A DNA stretch of 64,000 bases. Source: Marchantia polymorpha subsp. ruderalis. Taxonomy: Eukaryota > Streptophyta > Marchantiopsida > Marchantiales > Marchantiaceae. This document shows positions 32,694 through 42,683 of the stretch, piece by piece (the first letter of the stretch is position 1; every line of letters begins with the position of its first letter). The DNA is taken from the NCBI GenBank assembly GCA_037833965.1, contig AP031358.1, positions 10,672,001 to 10,736,000 on the forward strand, written 5' to 3'. A model generated the notes under the pieces. It did not search any database. It was given only the letters and a program-made list of their open reading frames with translations, and was not told where the DNA came from. The position numbers and the translations under genes were made by a program.

Positions 32694-35600
32694 CTAGCTA
32701 GTGCCCAAAGCACTAGAACGGTAACTAATAATATCTCTAATGTAACAACCTAAATCATAAGGCTCGAGTTGAAGCAGAGAAAAGAAATTCTCGACATCAA
32801 CTTTATGCGCCACTAGAATCTCTACATACCTAGAACAAGTAAGAAATACATGCTCTTCATCCTCAACTTTTCTTCCATCACATAGCCTACAAATACGTTC
32901 ACTCCTATCAATGTTCAACCAACGCCCTTCTTCAATCCCAAGACTATGAGATCCAGTTCTATGTCTCGCAATAATATGACGTAAAGAAGTAGATATCTCT
33001 GCAAGTAAATACCCTTGCTCACAATAAACAAGCATAGGATTCACATGAAGTACATAAAACTGCATCTTGGTGCCTAGTGTGCTCCACATAATGCTGAGAA
33101 ATTCCTCCTTAATACGCTCGCGTAGGGCAATAGGTTGCAAATTCCAATCGAGTTCCGTCACATTCCACCTCAAAGACCAAGTCACCACATCTGCAAACCA
33201 ACCCTTGGGACGTGTGGCACGCAAAGCTTCAAGAGGAAGTCGAGAAGCATCAAGAGATCTCACTCTTTTGACGTAAGTGATAGTCAAAAAGAGAGCTTCA
33301 GCCTCAAGAGGTAGACAACCTGTTTCCGCAAGAAGAATTGCATAAGAAGTTTGGGTCCTCACACCCAATTCTTCTTGTAAGAAGATCTTTTGCACCCTCT
33401 CCAAACGCTGCCAACCTGTCTTCTTACAACCAGGACCCCACACTTGTGTTCCATATAAGATAACGGGAAACACTAAGCTCCTGAATAAGAATTTCCTAAG
33501 ACTCCAAGACACTAGATGAGCTCCTCTACATCTATTTAGCAATGAATATAGAGCTTTGAAACCAGCTTCTACCCTCTTTTGCACACAAAGTGCCCAACTA
33601 TAATCAGATGAGAAATCAATGCCCAAATATTTGTAACTTTTCACTTGTTCCAACTCTAATCCTTTGTAACAGAAAGAGAGCTTGGATCTAGTGCCCACAA
33701 GAATGACTTTGGACTTCTCCAAATTGACTTCCATCTGATTTTGAGTACAAAAGCTAGCCAAAGTGTCGAGGTGTTTCTGTAAACTAGTGGCATCACGTGC
33801 TAGTAATATGACATCATCTGCATACAAAAGAGCTTTGATGACAAAGCCTCCAAGTTTAACACCTTCACTATCACAATCCTCCAACCACCTTTCTATATCA
33901 TCTATGAAAACTCCAAAGAGAGTGGGAGAGAGAGGACAACCTTGAATGACTCCAATGGTGCTGATAATCTCTTCGGTTTGAGAAGTGTTGATCTTGGCCC
34001 GAACTGAGTGGTATAATGCAGCCACCGCTGCCAAGAGATCTGATGGTACTCCAATGGTTTGCAATCTTTGCCATAAAAGCTCACGAGGTACTGTGTCAAA
34101 AGCTTTCTTGAAATCAATGAAGGCACAAAACAAAGCTTTTCCATTGCCTTTGGATTTCTCCCATAGAACACGTAAAACCAAGATATGGTCTATAGTGTTG
34201 AATGTAGGACGAAAACCAGCTTGGAACCGCGCTCTCTTCTGACAAGATTCAGCCCATGTGCTCAACTTTGACTCCACCAATTTGCCAAATAACTTGGCAA
34301 AAATACTACCCACCATGATAGTGCGATAGTTTGTCACCAAGGCCTTGCTCCCAGATTTGTGAATAGGAACAATCTTCCGTAGAGACCAAGATGAAGGAAA
34401 GCCATGAATAGCAGCATCCTCTAACACTTTCGTGAGTATAGGTCCAATAGCATCTCCTCCCCACTTGAGAAGTTCAATGGAAAGCCCATCCAAATCCTCA
34501 CATTTACCATTTGCCAATTGTCTGAGTTGAGTCATCACTTCAACTTCTGAAAATAAGCCTGGATTTCCTTCACAATGTGGCATAGATGCAACATTGGGAA
34601 AGAAATAAAGCTTTTCAGCAAAAGAAATCAAAGACTTGGCATCAAGAGTAGGTTTAGAAGATCGTACTGCCAACCGCCTCCAAAAGGATTTGGGATTCTC
34701 CAAGAGCTCCTTTGTCAAGCACTCTTGCTTCTGCCTCAAAAATGCTCGTTTCTTGGACTTCACCAAGTCTTTGTAAAGTCTTGTCATAATCAATCGATTG
34801 TGAAGATCCAAGGATTTATCAAGTGATCTCGCCCTCGCTTGCTTGCAATCAAAGTCAAACCATCCATTGCAAGGAAGACCTCTAGCTCTCCTGGTCTTAT
34901 GTCTCAAAAAGAACTTAGAAGCAGAGTTTTGGAGCAACTCAGTTAGTTGCAAACTAGATGTATGTGGATCAAGGCTCCAAGTAGTACAAGTCAAGAGGTC
35001 TTGGAAATGTTCACTATAAAGTTGCTTCTTACTAGCATCTAAACAAAACTTGGGGGAAGTAGAAACATAGTGACATGTAGGGAGAGGGATTGACGTTGAC
35101 AACAAAAGAGTAAATAAAAGAGGTGTATGATCTGATTCTGGTTGAGGCTCTAGAATATCAAACGCTGAGATAAATGAACTATTAGTGGCAGAGGACAAAA
35201 GATAATCTATAGTGCTAACACCAGTAGAGGAAAAACATGTATTGGAGTGAGAGTTGGGAAAGAAAGAAACACCATTGAGAACTTTGAGATTACAAGTGGC
35301 TCCAAAAGTCAAGAAATGCTCAGTCAAATCATTTGTACAGGGATCACAAGAGACTCTAGACCACAAACTATCTCTACTTTCTTCAAAAGAGTGAGAAGAC
35401 AAGGAACTATCAAATTGTGTAAATTGAGCGGAACGTATGCGGGCATTGAAGTCTCCAACAAGAAAAACTTCACCTTTGTCTTGATATTTGAGAACATCTC
35501 CTATGAGCCGATGGAATGGTTGACTTCGATTGCAAGTGCTTGTGGAGTAGATCTGCATGGATAATGGTGCAAAGTAGCAAACTGCCAAATAACTGTAAGA

Positions 35601-35894
35601 TCCTCCAATTGATCCAAGACGAAGCCAATGATATTGTTTCCCACTATCTTGGCTTTCCAAATGTATCATAGGAAGAAGTTCAGATCTGATGAAAGTAGCA
35701 ATGCCTCCAAAGCCTCTTCCTGCTCGTCGATTTCTATGGTTCCAAGTAGATCCCACCAGAGTAAACCCTTGTATCTCTCCAATAACATTGCTTTCATGCT
35801 CCCAAGTCTCAACAATGTTGAGGATGTCCGCCATCTTCCAAATCGGATGTGCACTCACATACTTAGTTGTAGATAGGCCTCTTATGTTCCACAT
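32694..35894 (-). CDS. LINE ORF2 endonuclease-reverse transcriptase, intact (copy A3)
   Basis: 1066 codons from ATG 35894; the frame is open 12 bp further upstream but has no ATG there. Domain order: endonuclease at about residues 1-245 (WNIRGL, ETWEHE, YHWLRL, VGDFNAR, STIDYLLSS, SDHTPL); a linker with NGWFDFDCKQARAR; reverse transcriptase at about 455-745 (KSGS...NYR, QAGFRP, FIDFKKAFDT, QGCPLSPTLF, YADD, LEKSKVI, KYLGIDF); thumb region (SWSLRKFLFRSLVFPV); and a C-terminal finger C-X2-C-X9-H-X4-C near residue 1000. All visible catalytic residues are present. No RNase H domain is seen. The clade is not settled: the APE endonuclease and ORF1 type suggest the L1-like group, the 3' microsatellite tail does not resemble plant L1. 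Confidence 0.93.
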   Translation of the reverse strand: MWNIRGLSTTKYVSAHPIWKMADILNIVETWEHESNVIGEIQGFTLVGSTWNHRNRRAGRGFGGIATFIRSELLPMIHLESQDSGKQYHWLRLGSIGGSYSYLAVCYFAPLSMQIYSTSTCNRSQPFHRLIGDVLKYQDKGEVFLVGDFNARIRSAQFTQFDSSLSSHSFEESRDSLWSRVSCDPCTNDLTEHFLTFGATCNLKVLNGVSFFPNSHSNTCFSSTGVSTIDYLLSSATNSSFISAFDILEPQPESDHTPLLFTLLLSTSIPLPTCHYVSTSPKFCLDASKKQLYSEHFQDLLTCTTWSLDPHTSSLQLTELLQNSASKFFLRHKTRRARGLPCNGWFDFDCKQARARSLDKSLDLHNRLIMTRLYKDLVKSKKRAFLRQKQECLTKELLENPKSFWRRLAVRSSKPTLDAKSLISFAEKLYFFPNVASMPHCEGNPGLFSEVEVMTQLRQLANGKCEDLDGLSIELLKWGGDAIGPILTKVLEDAAIHGFPSSWSLRKIVPIHKSGSKALVTNYRTIMVGSIFAKLFGKLVESKLSTWAESCQKRARFQAGFRPTFNTIDHILVLRVLWEKSKGNGKALFCAFIDFKKAFDTVPRELLWQRLQTIGVPSDLLAAVAALYHSVRAKINTSQTEEIISTIGVIQGCPLSPTLFGVFIDDIERWLEDCDSEGVKLGGFVIKALLYADDVILLARDATSLQKHLDTLASFCTQNQMEVNLEKSKVILVGTRSKLSFCYKGLELEQVKSYKYLGIDFSSDYSWALCVQKRVEAGFKALYSLLNRCRGAHLVSWSLRKFLFRSLVFPVILYGTQVWGPGCKKTGWQRLERVQKIFLQEELGVRTQTSYAILLAETGCLPLEAEALFLTITYVKRVRSLDASRLPLEALRATRPKGWFADVVTWSLRWNVTELDWNLQPIALRERIKEEFLSIMWSTLGTKMQFYVLHVNPMLVYCEQGYLLAEISTSLRHIIARHRTGSHSLGIEEGRWLNIDRSERICRLCDGRKVEDEEHVFLTCSRYVEILVAHKVDVENFFSLLQLEPYDLGCYIRDIISYRSSALGTS

Positions 35895-35918
35895 CAACAC
35901 CCTCAATCTCTTGGATTG

Positions 35919-36656
35919 CTAGGTTGATGATTGTCTCCTTCTCTTGGTGATAATAGCTTGACTATCACGTAGATAAGCTACAAAACCTGCATCTTGAGCT
36001 TCTTTAACTTTTGCAAGCTCCTTCCTCCTTGCTTCAACTTGAAGAGGTGTAAGATCTGGATCTAACCAAATCCTCCGTCCCTTGAGAATGGCCTTGTTAG
36101 CTAAAGCCATATCACGTTGAGCTTGATCTACAAACTTGACAATAATGGCACGAGGTTGTGTGCCTTTGTTGCCAATACGATAAGCATGAGCCAAATCCGG
36201 ATTAGGAACATCAAGTGTTTCAGTCAAAAACTTGGTGACCACACTCTTCACCTCTTCCTTCTCAGATTCAGGTAGACCCGAAATCCTTACATTCTTCATA
36301 CGAGCAAATTGATTAGCCTTTTCAATCTCTTGTTCTTGACAGAAAGAGATATGAGCAGACTTGGTAGCTTCAGCATAGGACTTCATTTTCACCTCTAGAG
36401 TTTCAACCACTTCATGCAAAGCAGGAGTAGTAACAGTAGAAGCTTGAGAACCAACCTTGTCTTGAATGTCCTCAACAGATCCAGAGATTTGGAGCATGAT
36501 CTTCTCAAAACTTTTGTGAGAAGTCTTCAACTCCCTGATTTCATTCTTTGCAGCAGCCAAGGCAACATTTTGTGTCTTGAATTCTTGGCGTAGCACTTTC
36601 AATTCCTCCAAAACCGATTGCACAAGATTGAGAAGTTTGTTTTCAGAATCCATCAT
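35919..36656 (-). CDS. LINE ORF1 protein, intact (copy A3)
   Basis: 245 codons starting MMDSENKLLNLVQSVLEELK. The first 85 residues have coiled-coil periodicity (LLNLVQSVLEELKVLRQEF, KSFEKIMLQISGSVEDIQDK). An RRM-like part follows from KNVRISGLPESEKEEV to RAIIVKFVDQ, and then a basic C-terminal part (ILKGRRIWLDPDLTPLQVEA). This is the architecture of L1 ORF1p, an RNA-binding trimer. No zinc knuckle is present. Two ATGs stand at the start (36656 and 36653); A4 has the same pair. Confidence 0.9.
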   Translation of the reverse strand: MMDSENKLLNLVQSVLEELKVLRQEFKTQNVALAAAKNEIRELKTSHKSFEKIMLQISGSVEDIQDKVGSQASTVTTPALHEVVETLEVKMKSYAEATKSAHISFCQEQEIEKANQFARMKNVRISGLPESEKEEVKSVVTKFLTETLDVPNPDLAHAYRIGNKGTQPRAIIVKFVDQAQRDMALANKAILKGRRIWLDPDLTPLQVEARRKELAKVKEAQDAGFVAYLRDSQAIITKRRRQSST

Positions 36657-36690
36657 GAACCCAACTTTGCAAGATGTTACACAAGCTCAA

Positions 36691-38037
36691 AGTTTTGAAA
36701 GTACAACTTCTTGAAAGCAGCTCTGTCAGCAAGAAGATATGGCCCCCACAAGATTCATGCTCAAATCCCTAAAATCAAAGTTTCGAAATGACAACTTCTT
36801 GACAGCAGCTCCGTTGGGGCTGAAAATTTGCAGGTATGTGCGTCCGTCCGTTGTGAACAAGCCCACCAAATCTCAGCTCCTGTTGAAACTCCAGCAAGAA
36901 GATATGGCCTCCGCAAGATTCATGCTCAAATCCCTAAACTCAAAGTTTTGAAATGACAACTTCTTGAAAGCAGCTCCGTTGGGGCTGAAAATTTGCAGGT
37001 ATGTGCGTCCGTCCGTTGTGAACAAGCCCACCAAATCTCAGCTCCTGTTGACACTCCAGCAAGAAGATATGGCCCCCGCAAGATTCATGCTCAAATCCCT
37101 AAACTCAAAGTTTCGAAATGACAACTTCTTGAAAGCAGCTCCGTTGGGGCTGAAAATTTGCAGGTATGTGCGTCCGTCCGTTGTGAACAAGCTCACCAAA
37201 TCTTAGCTCCTGTTGAAACTCCAGCAAGAAGATATGGCCCCCGCAAGATTCATGCTCAAATCCCTAAACTCAAAGTTTCGAAATGACAACTTCTTGAAAG
37301 CAGCTCCGTTGGGGCTGAAAATTTGCAGGTATGTGCGTCCGTCCGTTGTGAACAAGCTCACCAAATCTCAGCTCCTGTTGAAACTCCAGCAAGAAGATAT
37401 GGCCCCCGCAAGATTCATGCTCAAATCCCTAAACTCAAAGTTTCGAAATGACAACTTCTTGAAAGCAGCTCCGTTGGCGCTGAAAATTTGCAGGTATGTG
37501 CGTCCGTCCGTTGTAAACAAGCTCAAGCTCAAAGTTTCAAAATGAAAACTTCTTGACAGCAGCTTCGTTGGGGCTGACAATTCGCAGGTATGTGCGCCCG
37601 GCCGTCGTGAACAAGCCCACCAAATCTCAGCTCCTGTTGACACTCCAGCAAGAAGATATGGCCCCCGCAAGATTCATGCTCAAATCCCTAAACTCAAAGA
37701 TTCGAAATGACAACTTCTTGACAGCAGCTCCGTTGGGGCTGAAAATTCGCAGGTATGTACGCCCGGCCGTCGTGAACAAGCCTACCAAATCTCAACTCCT
37801 GTTGACACTCCAGCAAGAAGATATGGCCCCCGCAAGATTCATGCTCAAATCCCTAAACTCAAAGATTCGAAATGACAACTTCTTGACAGCAGCTCTGTTG
37901 GGGTTGAAAATTCGCAGGTATGTGCGTCCAGCCGTCGTGAACAAGCTCACCAAATCTCAGCTCCTGTTGACACTCTAGCAAGAAGATATGGCCCCCGCAA
38001 GATTCATGCTCAAATCCCTAAACTCAAAGATTCGAAA
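36691..38037 (-). repeat. 165-bp tandem monomers forming the 5' region of A3, about eight units
   Basis: The landmark CTGAAAATTTGCAGGTATG (or its CGCAGG variant) recurs at 36821, 36986, 37151, 37316 and 37481, then at 37575 after a shortened unit, and at 37740 and 37905. The period is exactly 165 bp. A linker of about 34 bp separates the array from the ORF1 ATG, and the same linker is present in A4. The units distal to ORF1 (37553-38037) carry shared variants (GATTCGAAATG, CGCAGG), so the array has two blocks. The unit resembles one half of the 348-bp C monomer. The probable function is promoter. Confidence 0.92.
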
Positions 38038-38140
38038 GAGAGAGGACAACCTTGAATCACTCCAATGGTACTCAAAACCTCTTCAGTTTGAGAAGTGTTG
38101 ATCTTGGCTCGAACAGATTGGTAAAGCGTGGCCACAGCTG
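38038..38140 (-). mobile_element. C LINE fragment right of A3
   Basis: Minus-strand C ORF2 codons AAVATLYQSVRAKINTSQTEEVL to QGCPLS. It repeats, inverted, a stretch that also occurs in the adjoining plus-strand C element at about 38252-38357. Confidence 0.85.
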
Positions 38141-39700
38141 CAAAGCTTTGTTTTGCGCCTTCATTGATTTTAAGAAAGCTTTTGACACCGTACCTCGTGA
38201 GCTATTATGGGAAAGGCTGCAAGTCATTGGAGTACCATCAGATCTTCTAGCAGCTGTGGCCACGCTTTACCAATCTGTTCGAGCCAAGATCAACACTTCT
38301 CAAACTGAAGAGGTTTTGAGTACCATTGGAGTGATTCAAGGTTGTCCTCTCTCTCCTACTCTTTTTGGAGTTTTTATAGATGATATCGAAGAGTGGTTGG
38401 AGGCATGTGATAGTGAAGGTGTCAAGCTTGGAAACTTTGTTATCAAAGCTCTCTTGTATGCAGATGATATCATATTACTAGCACGTGATGCAATGAATAC
38501 AGAAACACCTATACACTTTGGCTAGCTTTTGTACCCAGAATCAGATGGAGGTAAATATAGAGAAGTCCAAAGTCATGACAGTGGGCACTAGATCCAAGTT
38601 TTCCTTCTATTACCAGGATCTACAATTAGAAGAGGTGAAGAGTTATAAATATCTAGGCATTGATTTTTCTAATGATTATAGTTGGGCACTTTGTGTGCAA
38701 AAGAGAGGAGAAGGTGGTTACAAAGCTCTATATTCATTGCTAAATCGGTGTAGAAGAGCTCATCTTGTGTCTTGGAGTCTTAGGAAATTTTTATTCAGAA
38801 GCTTAGTGTTGCCGGTAGTATTGTATGGAACCCAAGTGTGGGGTCCTGGTTGTAAGAAGACAGGATGGGAGCGTGTGGAGAGGGTGCAGAAGATATTTCT
38901 ACAAGAAGAATTGGGTGTGAGAAACCAAACCTCATATGCTATTCTTCTTGCGGAAACAGGTTGTTTACCTCTAGAGGCTGAAGCTCTATACTTGACCATC
39001 ACTTACATCACAAGGGTGAGATCTCTTGATGCTTCTCGCCTTCCTCCTCAGGCTTTGAGTGCCACACGTGCCAAAGGATGATTAGCGGATGTGATAACTT
39101 GGTCTTTGAGGTGGAATGTGACGGAACGCGATTGGGACCTACAACCTATAGCACTACGTGAACGTCTAAAGGAGGAGTTTTTGAACATTATTTGGAGCAA
39201 GCGCGGCACCAAGATGCAGTTTTATCAACTTCATGTGAATCCTATGCTTGTTTATTGTGAACAAGATTACCTACTTGCAGGAATCTCTACGTCCTTACGT
39301 CATATTATTGCTAGGCATAGCACTGGATCTCATAGGCTAGGAATTGAGGAAGGACGTTGGCTTAATATTGATAGGAGTGAACGTATTTGTAGGCTATGTG
39401 ATGGAAGAGAAGTTGAGGATGAAGAGCATGTATTTCTTACTTGTACTAGATATGCAGAGATTAGAGTGACTCATAATATAGATGTAGAGAATTTTTATTC
39501 TTTGTTACAGTTAGTTCCATTTGATTTAGGTTGTTATATTAGGGACATTATTAGTTATCGATCTAGTGCTCTTGGCACTAGCTAGGGTTTGGCCTTTGGG
39601 GTCTTTTCCCTTGTTTGTGGCTGTTGCTTGTATTGTGTTTTTCAGCCTTTTGACCCTTTGGGTCCCCCGGGCTTGATCTATTACCATTTACCATTTACCA
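38141..39700 (+). mobile_element. LINE of subfamily C, 3' half, broken
   Basis: The plus-strand C element begins at the motif A codons (KALFCAFIDFKKAFDT) and ends with the C-type 3' UTR and tail. The C 3' UTR is distinct: GGTTTGGCCTTTGGGGTC after the stop and CCCCCGGGCTTGATCTATTACC at its end. ORF2 has a frame change near 38493, in the codons after LARDA, and an in-frame TGA at 39079-39081 (WLAD codons). QGCPLSPTLF, YADD and the finger ICRLCDGREVEDEEHVFLTC are all recognisable. Confidence 0.9.
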
Positions 39701-39984
39701 TTTGCCATTGCCCTTCGATTTCTCCCATAAAACACGCAAAGCCAAGATATGGTCAATGGTGTTGTATGTGGGGCGAAAGCCTGCTTGAAACCGCGCTCTC
39801 TTTCGATGAGATTCAGTCCATGTGCTCAACTTTGACTCCACCAATTTGCCAAACAACTTGGCAAAAACACTACCCACCATGATAGTGCGATAGTTTGTCA
39901 CCAAGTCCTTCCTTCCTGACTTGTGAATAGGCACAATCTTCCGTAATGACCAAGCTGAAGGAAAACCATACATAGCTGCATTCT
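39701..39984 (-). mobile_element. C LINE fragment (fingers of the reverse transcriptase)
   Basis: Minus-strand C ORF2 codons MYGFPSAWSLRKIVPIHKSG through NYRTIMVGSVFAKLFGK and QAGFRP to LWEKSKGN. With 38038-38140 it flanks the plus-strand C element. About 114 bp of ORF2 is missing between the two flanks, and the plus-strand element starts with that same stretch. Confidence 0.85.
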
Positions 39985-40454
39985 CATGTGAATCCTATGC
40001 TTATTTATTGTGAGCAAGGGTACCTTGTTGCAGAGATTGCTACATCTTTACGTCATATTATTGCCAGGCATAGAACAGGATCTCATAGGCTTGGAATTGA
40101 GGAAGGACGTTGGTTGAATATTGATAGGAGTGAACGGATTTGTAGGCTATGTGATGGGAGAAATGTTGAGGATGAAGAGCATGTGTTTATTACTTGTACT
40201 AGATATATAGAGATTCGAGTTGCGCATAAAGTTGATGTCGAGAATTTCTTTTCTCTGCTTCAACTCGAGCCTTATGATTTAGGTTGTTACATTAGAGATA
40301 TTATTAGTTACCGTTCTAGTGCTTTGGGCACTAGCTAGGGGGTTCTTTTGGTTCTCTTCTAGTTTGGAGTTGGATTGTTTGTATTGTGTTTTTTAGCCTT
40401 TTGACCCTTTGGGTCCCATGGGCTTGATCTATTTACCATTTACCATTTACCATT
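39985..40454 (+). mobile_element. B LINE 3' end, about 470 bp
   Basis: The last 116 codons of B ORF2 from HVNPMLIYCEQGYL, including the intact C-terminal finger, with the stop at 40336-40338, the 3' UTR and three tail units. A near-identical piece with the same 5' truncation point is at 42684-43155. The left flank is C and the right flank is A4. Confidence 0.9.
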
Positions 40455-41567
40455 TGTCATAATCAACCGATTGTGAAGATCCAAGGATTTATCAATTGAT
40501 CTCGCCCTCGCTTGCTTGCAATCAAAGTCAAACCATCCATTGCAAGCAAGACCTCTAGCTCTCCTGGTCTTATGTCTCAAAAAGAACTTAGAAGCAGAGT
40601 TTTGGAGCAACTCAGTTAGTTGCAAACTAGATGTATGTGGATCAAGGCTCCAAGTAGTACAAGTCAAGAGGTCTTGGAAATGTTCACTATAAAGTTGCTT
40701 CTTACTAGCATCTAAACAAAACTTAGGGGAATTGGAAACATAGTGACATGTAGGGAGAGGGATTGACGTTGACAACAAAAGAGTAAATAAAAGAGGTGTA
40801 TGATCTGATTCTGGTTGAGGCTCTAGAATATCAAACGCTGAGATAAATGAACTATTAGTGGCAGAGGACAAAATATAATCTATAGTGCTAACACCAGTAG
40901 AGGAAAAACATGTATTGGAGTGAGAGTTGGGAAAGAAAGAAACACCATTGAGAACTTTCAGATTACAAGTGGCTCCAAAAGTCAAGAAATGCTCAGTCAA
41001 ATCATTTGTACAAGAATCACAAGAGACTCTAGACCATAAACTATCTCTACTTTCTTCAAAAGAGTGAGAAGACAAGGAACTATCAAATTGTGTAAATTGA
41101 GCGGAACGTATGCGGGCATTGAAGTCTCCAACAAGAAAAACTTCACCTTTGTCTTGATATTTGAGAACATCTCCTATGAGCCGATGGAATGGTTGACTTC
41201 GATTGCAAGTGCTTGTGGAGTAGATCTGCATGGATAATGGTGCAAAGTAACAAACTGCCATATAACTGTAAGATCCTCCAATTGATCCAAGACGAAGCCA
41301 ATGATATTGTTTCCCAATATCTTGGCTTTCCAAATTTATCATAGGAAGAAGTTCAGATCTGATGAAAGTAGCAATGCCTCCAAAGCCTCTTCCTGCTTAT
41401 CGATTTCTATGGTTCCAAGTAGATCCCACCAGAGTAAACCCTTGTATCTCTCCAATAACATTACTTTCATGCTCCCAAGTCTCAACAATGTTGAGGATGT
41501 CCGCCATCTTCCAAATCGGATGTGCACTCACATACTTAGTTGTAGATAGGCCTCTTATGTTCCACAT
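40455..41567 (-). pseudogene. LINE ORF2 N-terminal third of A4, with a premature stop
   Basis: From ATG 41567. All endonuclease motifs are recognisable (WNIRGL, ETWEHE, VGDFNAR, STIDYILSS, SDHTPL). TAA at 41397-41399 replaces the arginine codon 57 that is TGA in A2. The frame then stays open to the junction at 40455 (NRLIMT). Confidence 0.9.
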
Positions 41568-41591
41568 CAACACCCTCAATCTCTTGGATTG

Positions 41592-42329
41592 CTAGGTTGA
41601 TGATTGTCTCCTCCTCTTGGTGATAATAGCTTGACTATCACGTAGATAAGCTACAAAACCTGCATCTTGAGCTTCTTTGACTTTTGCAAGCTCCTTCCTC
41701 CTTGCTTCAACTTGAAGAGGTGTAAGATCTGGATCCAACCAAATCCTCCGTCCCTTGAGAATGGCCTTGTTAGCTAAAGCCATATCACGTTGAGCTTGAT
41801 CCACAAACTTAACAATAATGGCACGAGGTTGTGCGCCTTTGTTGCCAATACGATAAGCATGAGCCAAATCCGGATTAGGAACATCAAGTGTTTCAGTCAA
41901 AAACTTGATGACCACACTCTTCACCTCTTCCTTCTCAGATTCAGGTAGACCCGAAATCCTCACATTCTTCATACGAGCAAATTGATTAGCCTTTTCAATC
42001 TCTTGCTCTTGACAGAAAGAGATATGAGCAGACTTGGTAGCTTCAGCATAGGACTTCATTTTCACCTCTAGAGTTTCAACCACTTCATGCAAAGCAGGAG
42101 TAGTACCAGTAGAAGCTTGAGAACCAACCTTGTCTTGAATGTCCTCAACAGATCCAGAGATTTGGAGCATGATCTTCTCAAAACTTTTGTGAGAAATCTT
42201 TAACTCCCTGATTTCATTCTTTGCAGCAGCCAAGGCAACATTTTGTGCCTTGAATTCTTGGCGTAGCACTTTCAATTCCTCCAAAACCGTTTGCACAAGA
42301 TTGAGAAATTTGTTTTCAGAATCCATCAT
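41592..42329 (-). CDS. LINE ORF1 protein, intact (copy A4)
   Basis: 245 codons, starting MMDSENKFLNLVQTVLEELK. It differs from A3 ORF1 at only a handful of residues (for example KFL for KLL, QTV for QSV, KISH for KTSH, VIKF for VTKF). Coiled coil, NVRISGLPE RRM-like part and basic C-terminal part are as in A3. Confidence 0.9.
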   Translation of the reverse strand: MMDSENKFLNLVQTVLEELKVLRQEFKAQNVALAAAKNEIRELKISHKSFEKIMLQISGSVEDIQDKVGSQASTGTTPALHEVVETLEVKMKSYAEATKSAHISFCQEQEIEKANQFARMKNVRISGLPESEKEEVKSVVIKFLTETLDVPNPDLAHAYRIGNKGAQPRAIIVKFVDQAQRDMALANKAILKGRRIWLDPDLTPLQVEARRKELAKVKEAQDAGFVAYLRDSQAIITKRRRQSST

Positions 42330-42359
42330 GAACCCAACTTTGCAAGATGTTACACAAGC

Positions 42360-42590
42360 TCAAAGTTTCGAAATGAAAACTTCTTGACAGCAGCTCCGTT
42401 GGGGCTGAAAATTTGCAGGTATGTGCGTCCGGCCGTCGTAAACAAGCCCACCAAATCTCAGCTCCTGTTGACACTCCAACAAGAAGATATGGCCCCCGCA
42501 AGATTCATGCTCAAATCCCTAAACTCAAAGTTTCGAAATGACAATTTCTTGACAGCAGCTCCGTTGGGGCTGAAACTTTGTAGGTATGTG
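42360..42590 (-). repeat. A-type 165-bp monomers of A4, about 1.5 units
   Basis: Two copies of the GGGGCTGAAAATTTGCAGG-type landmark (about 42400 and 42565, 165 bp apart), joined to ORF1 by the same linker as in A3. An independent copy with the same arrangement confirms that monomers belong to the element. Confidence 0.9.
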
Positions 42591-42603
42591 CCGATAATCT
42601 CAA

Positions 42604-42682
42604 ACAATGGTGCTGATAATCTCTTCGGTTTGAGAAGTGTTGATCTTGGCCCGAACTGAGTGGTATAATGCAGCCACCGCTG
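42604..42682 (-). mobile_element. 79-bp A LINE scrap
   Basis: Minus-strand A ORF2 codons around AALYHSVRAKINTSQTEEI. Thirteen bases at 42591-42603 between A4 and this scrap repeat its own GATAATCTC and look like filler. Confidence 0.75.
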
Positions 42683-42683
42683 A

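Larger units (their letters stand above)
32581..38037 (-). mobile_element. LINE copy A3, full length with both ORFs open
   Basis: The best-preserved element of the window, 5457 bp on minus: A monomers (38037 to about 36691), a 34-bp linker, ORF1 (36656-35919), a 24-bp spacer, ORF2 (35894-32694), the 3' UTR and three ATTTACC units (ending 32581). No stop interrupts either ORF, so it is a candidate source copy. The flanks are both C sequence but from separated parts of ORF2, so no clean target duplication is seen; the right flank may have been rearranged. The order monomers, ORF1, ORF2, tail is the reference structure used for the other copies. Confidence 0.94.
40455..42590 (-). mobile_element. 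LINE copy A4, 5' half with monomers, ORF1 intact, ORF2 cut
   Basis: Reading right to left: about 1.5 A monomers (42590-42360), the linker, ORF1 (42329-41592), and ORF2 (41567-40455), cut by the B 3' end. The 5' side is joined at 42590 to other LINE scraps. The ORF1 to ORF2 spacing equals that of A3. Confidence 0.9.

Noticed and set aside
38038-38357. Classical twin-priming 5' inversion of the C element
   Set aside because: The inverted piece corresponds to sequence inside the forward part, not upstream of it, and it fits better as a remaining flank of the host C copy.
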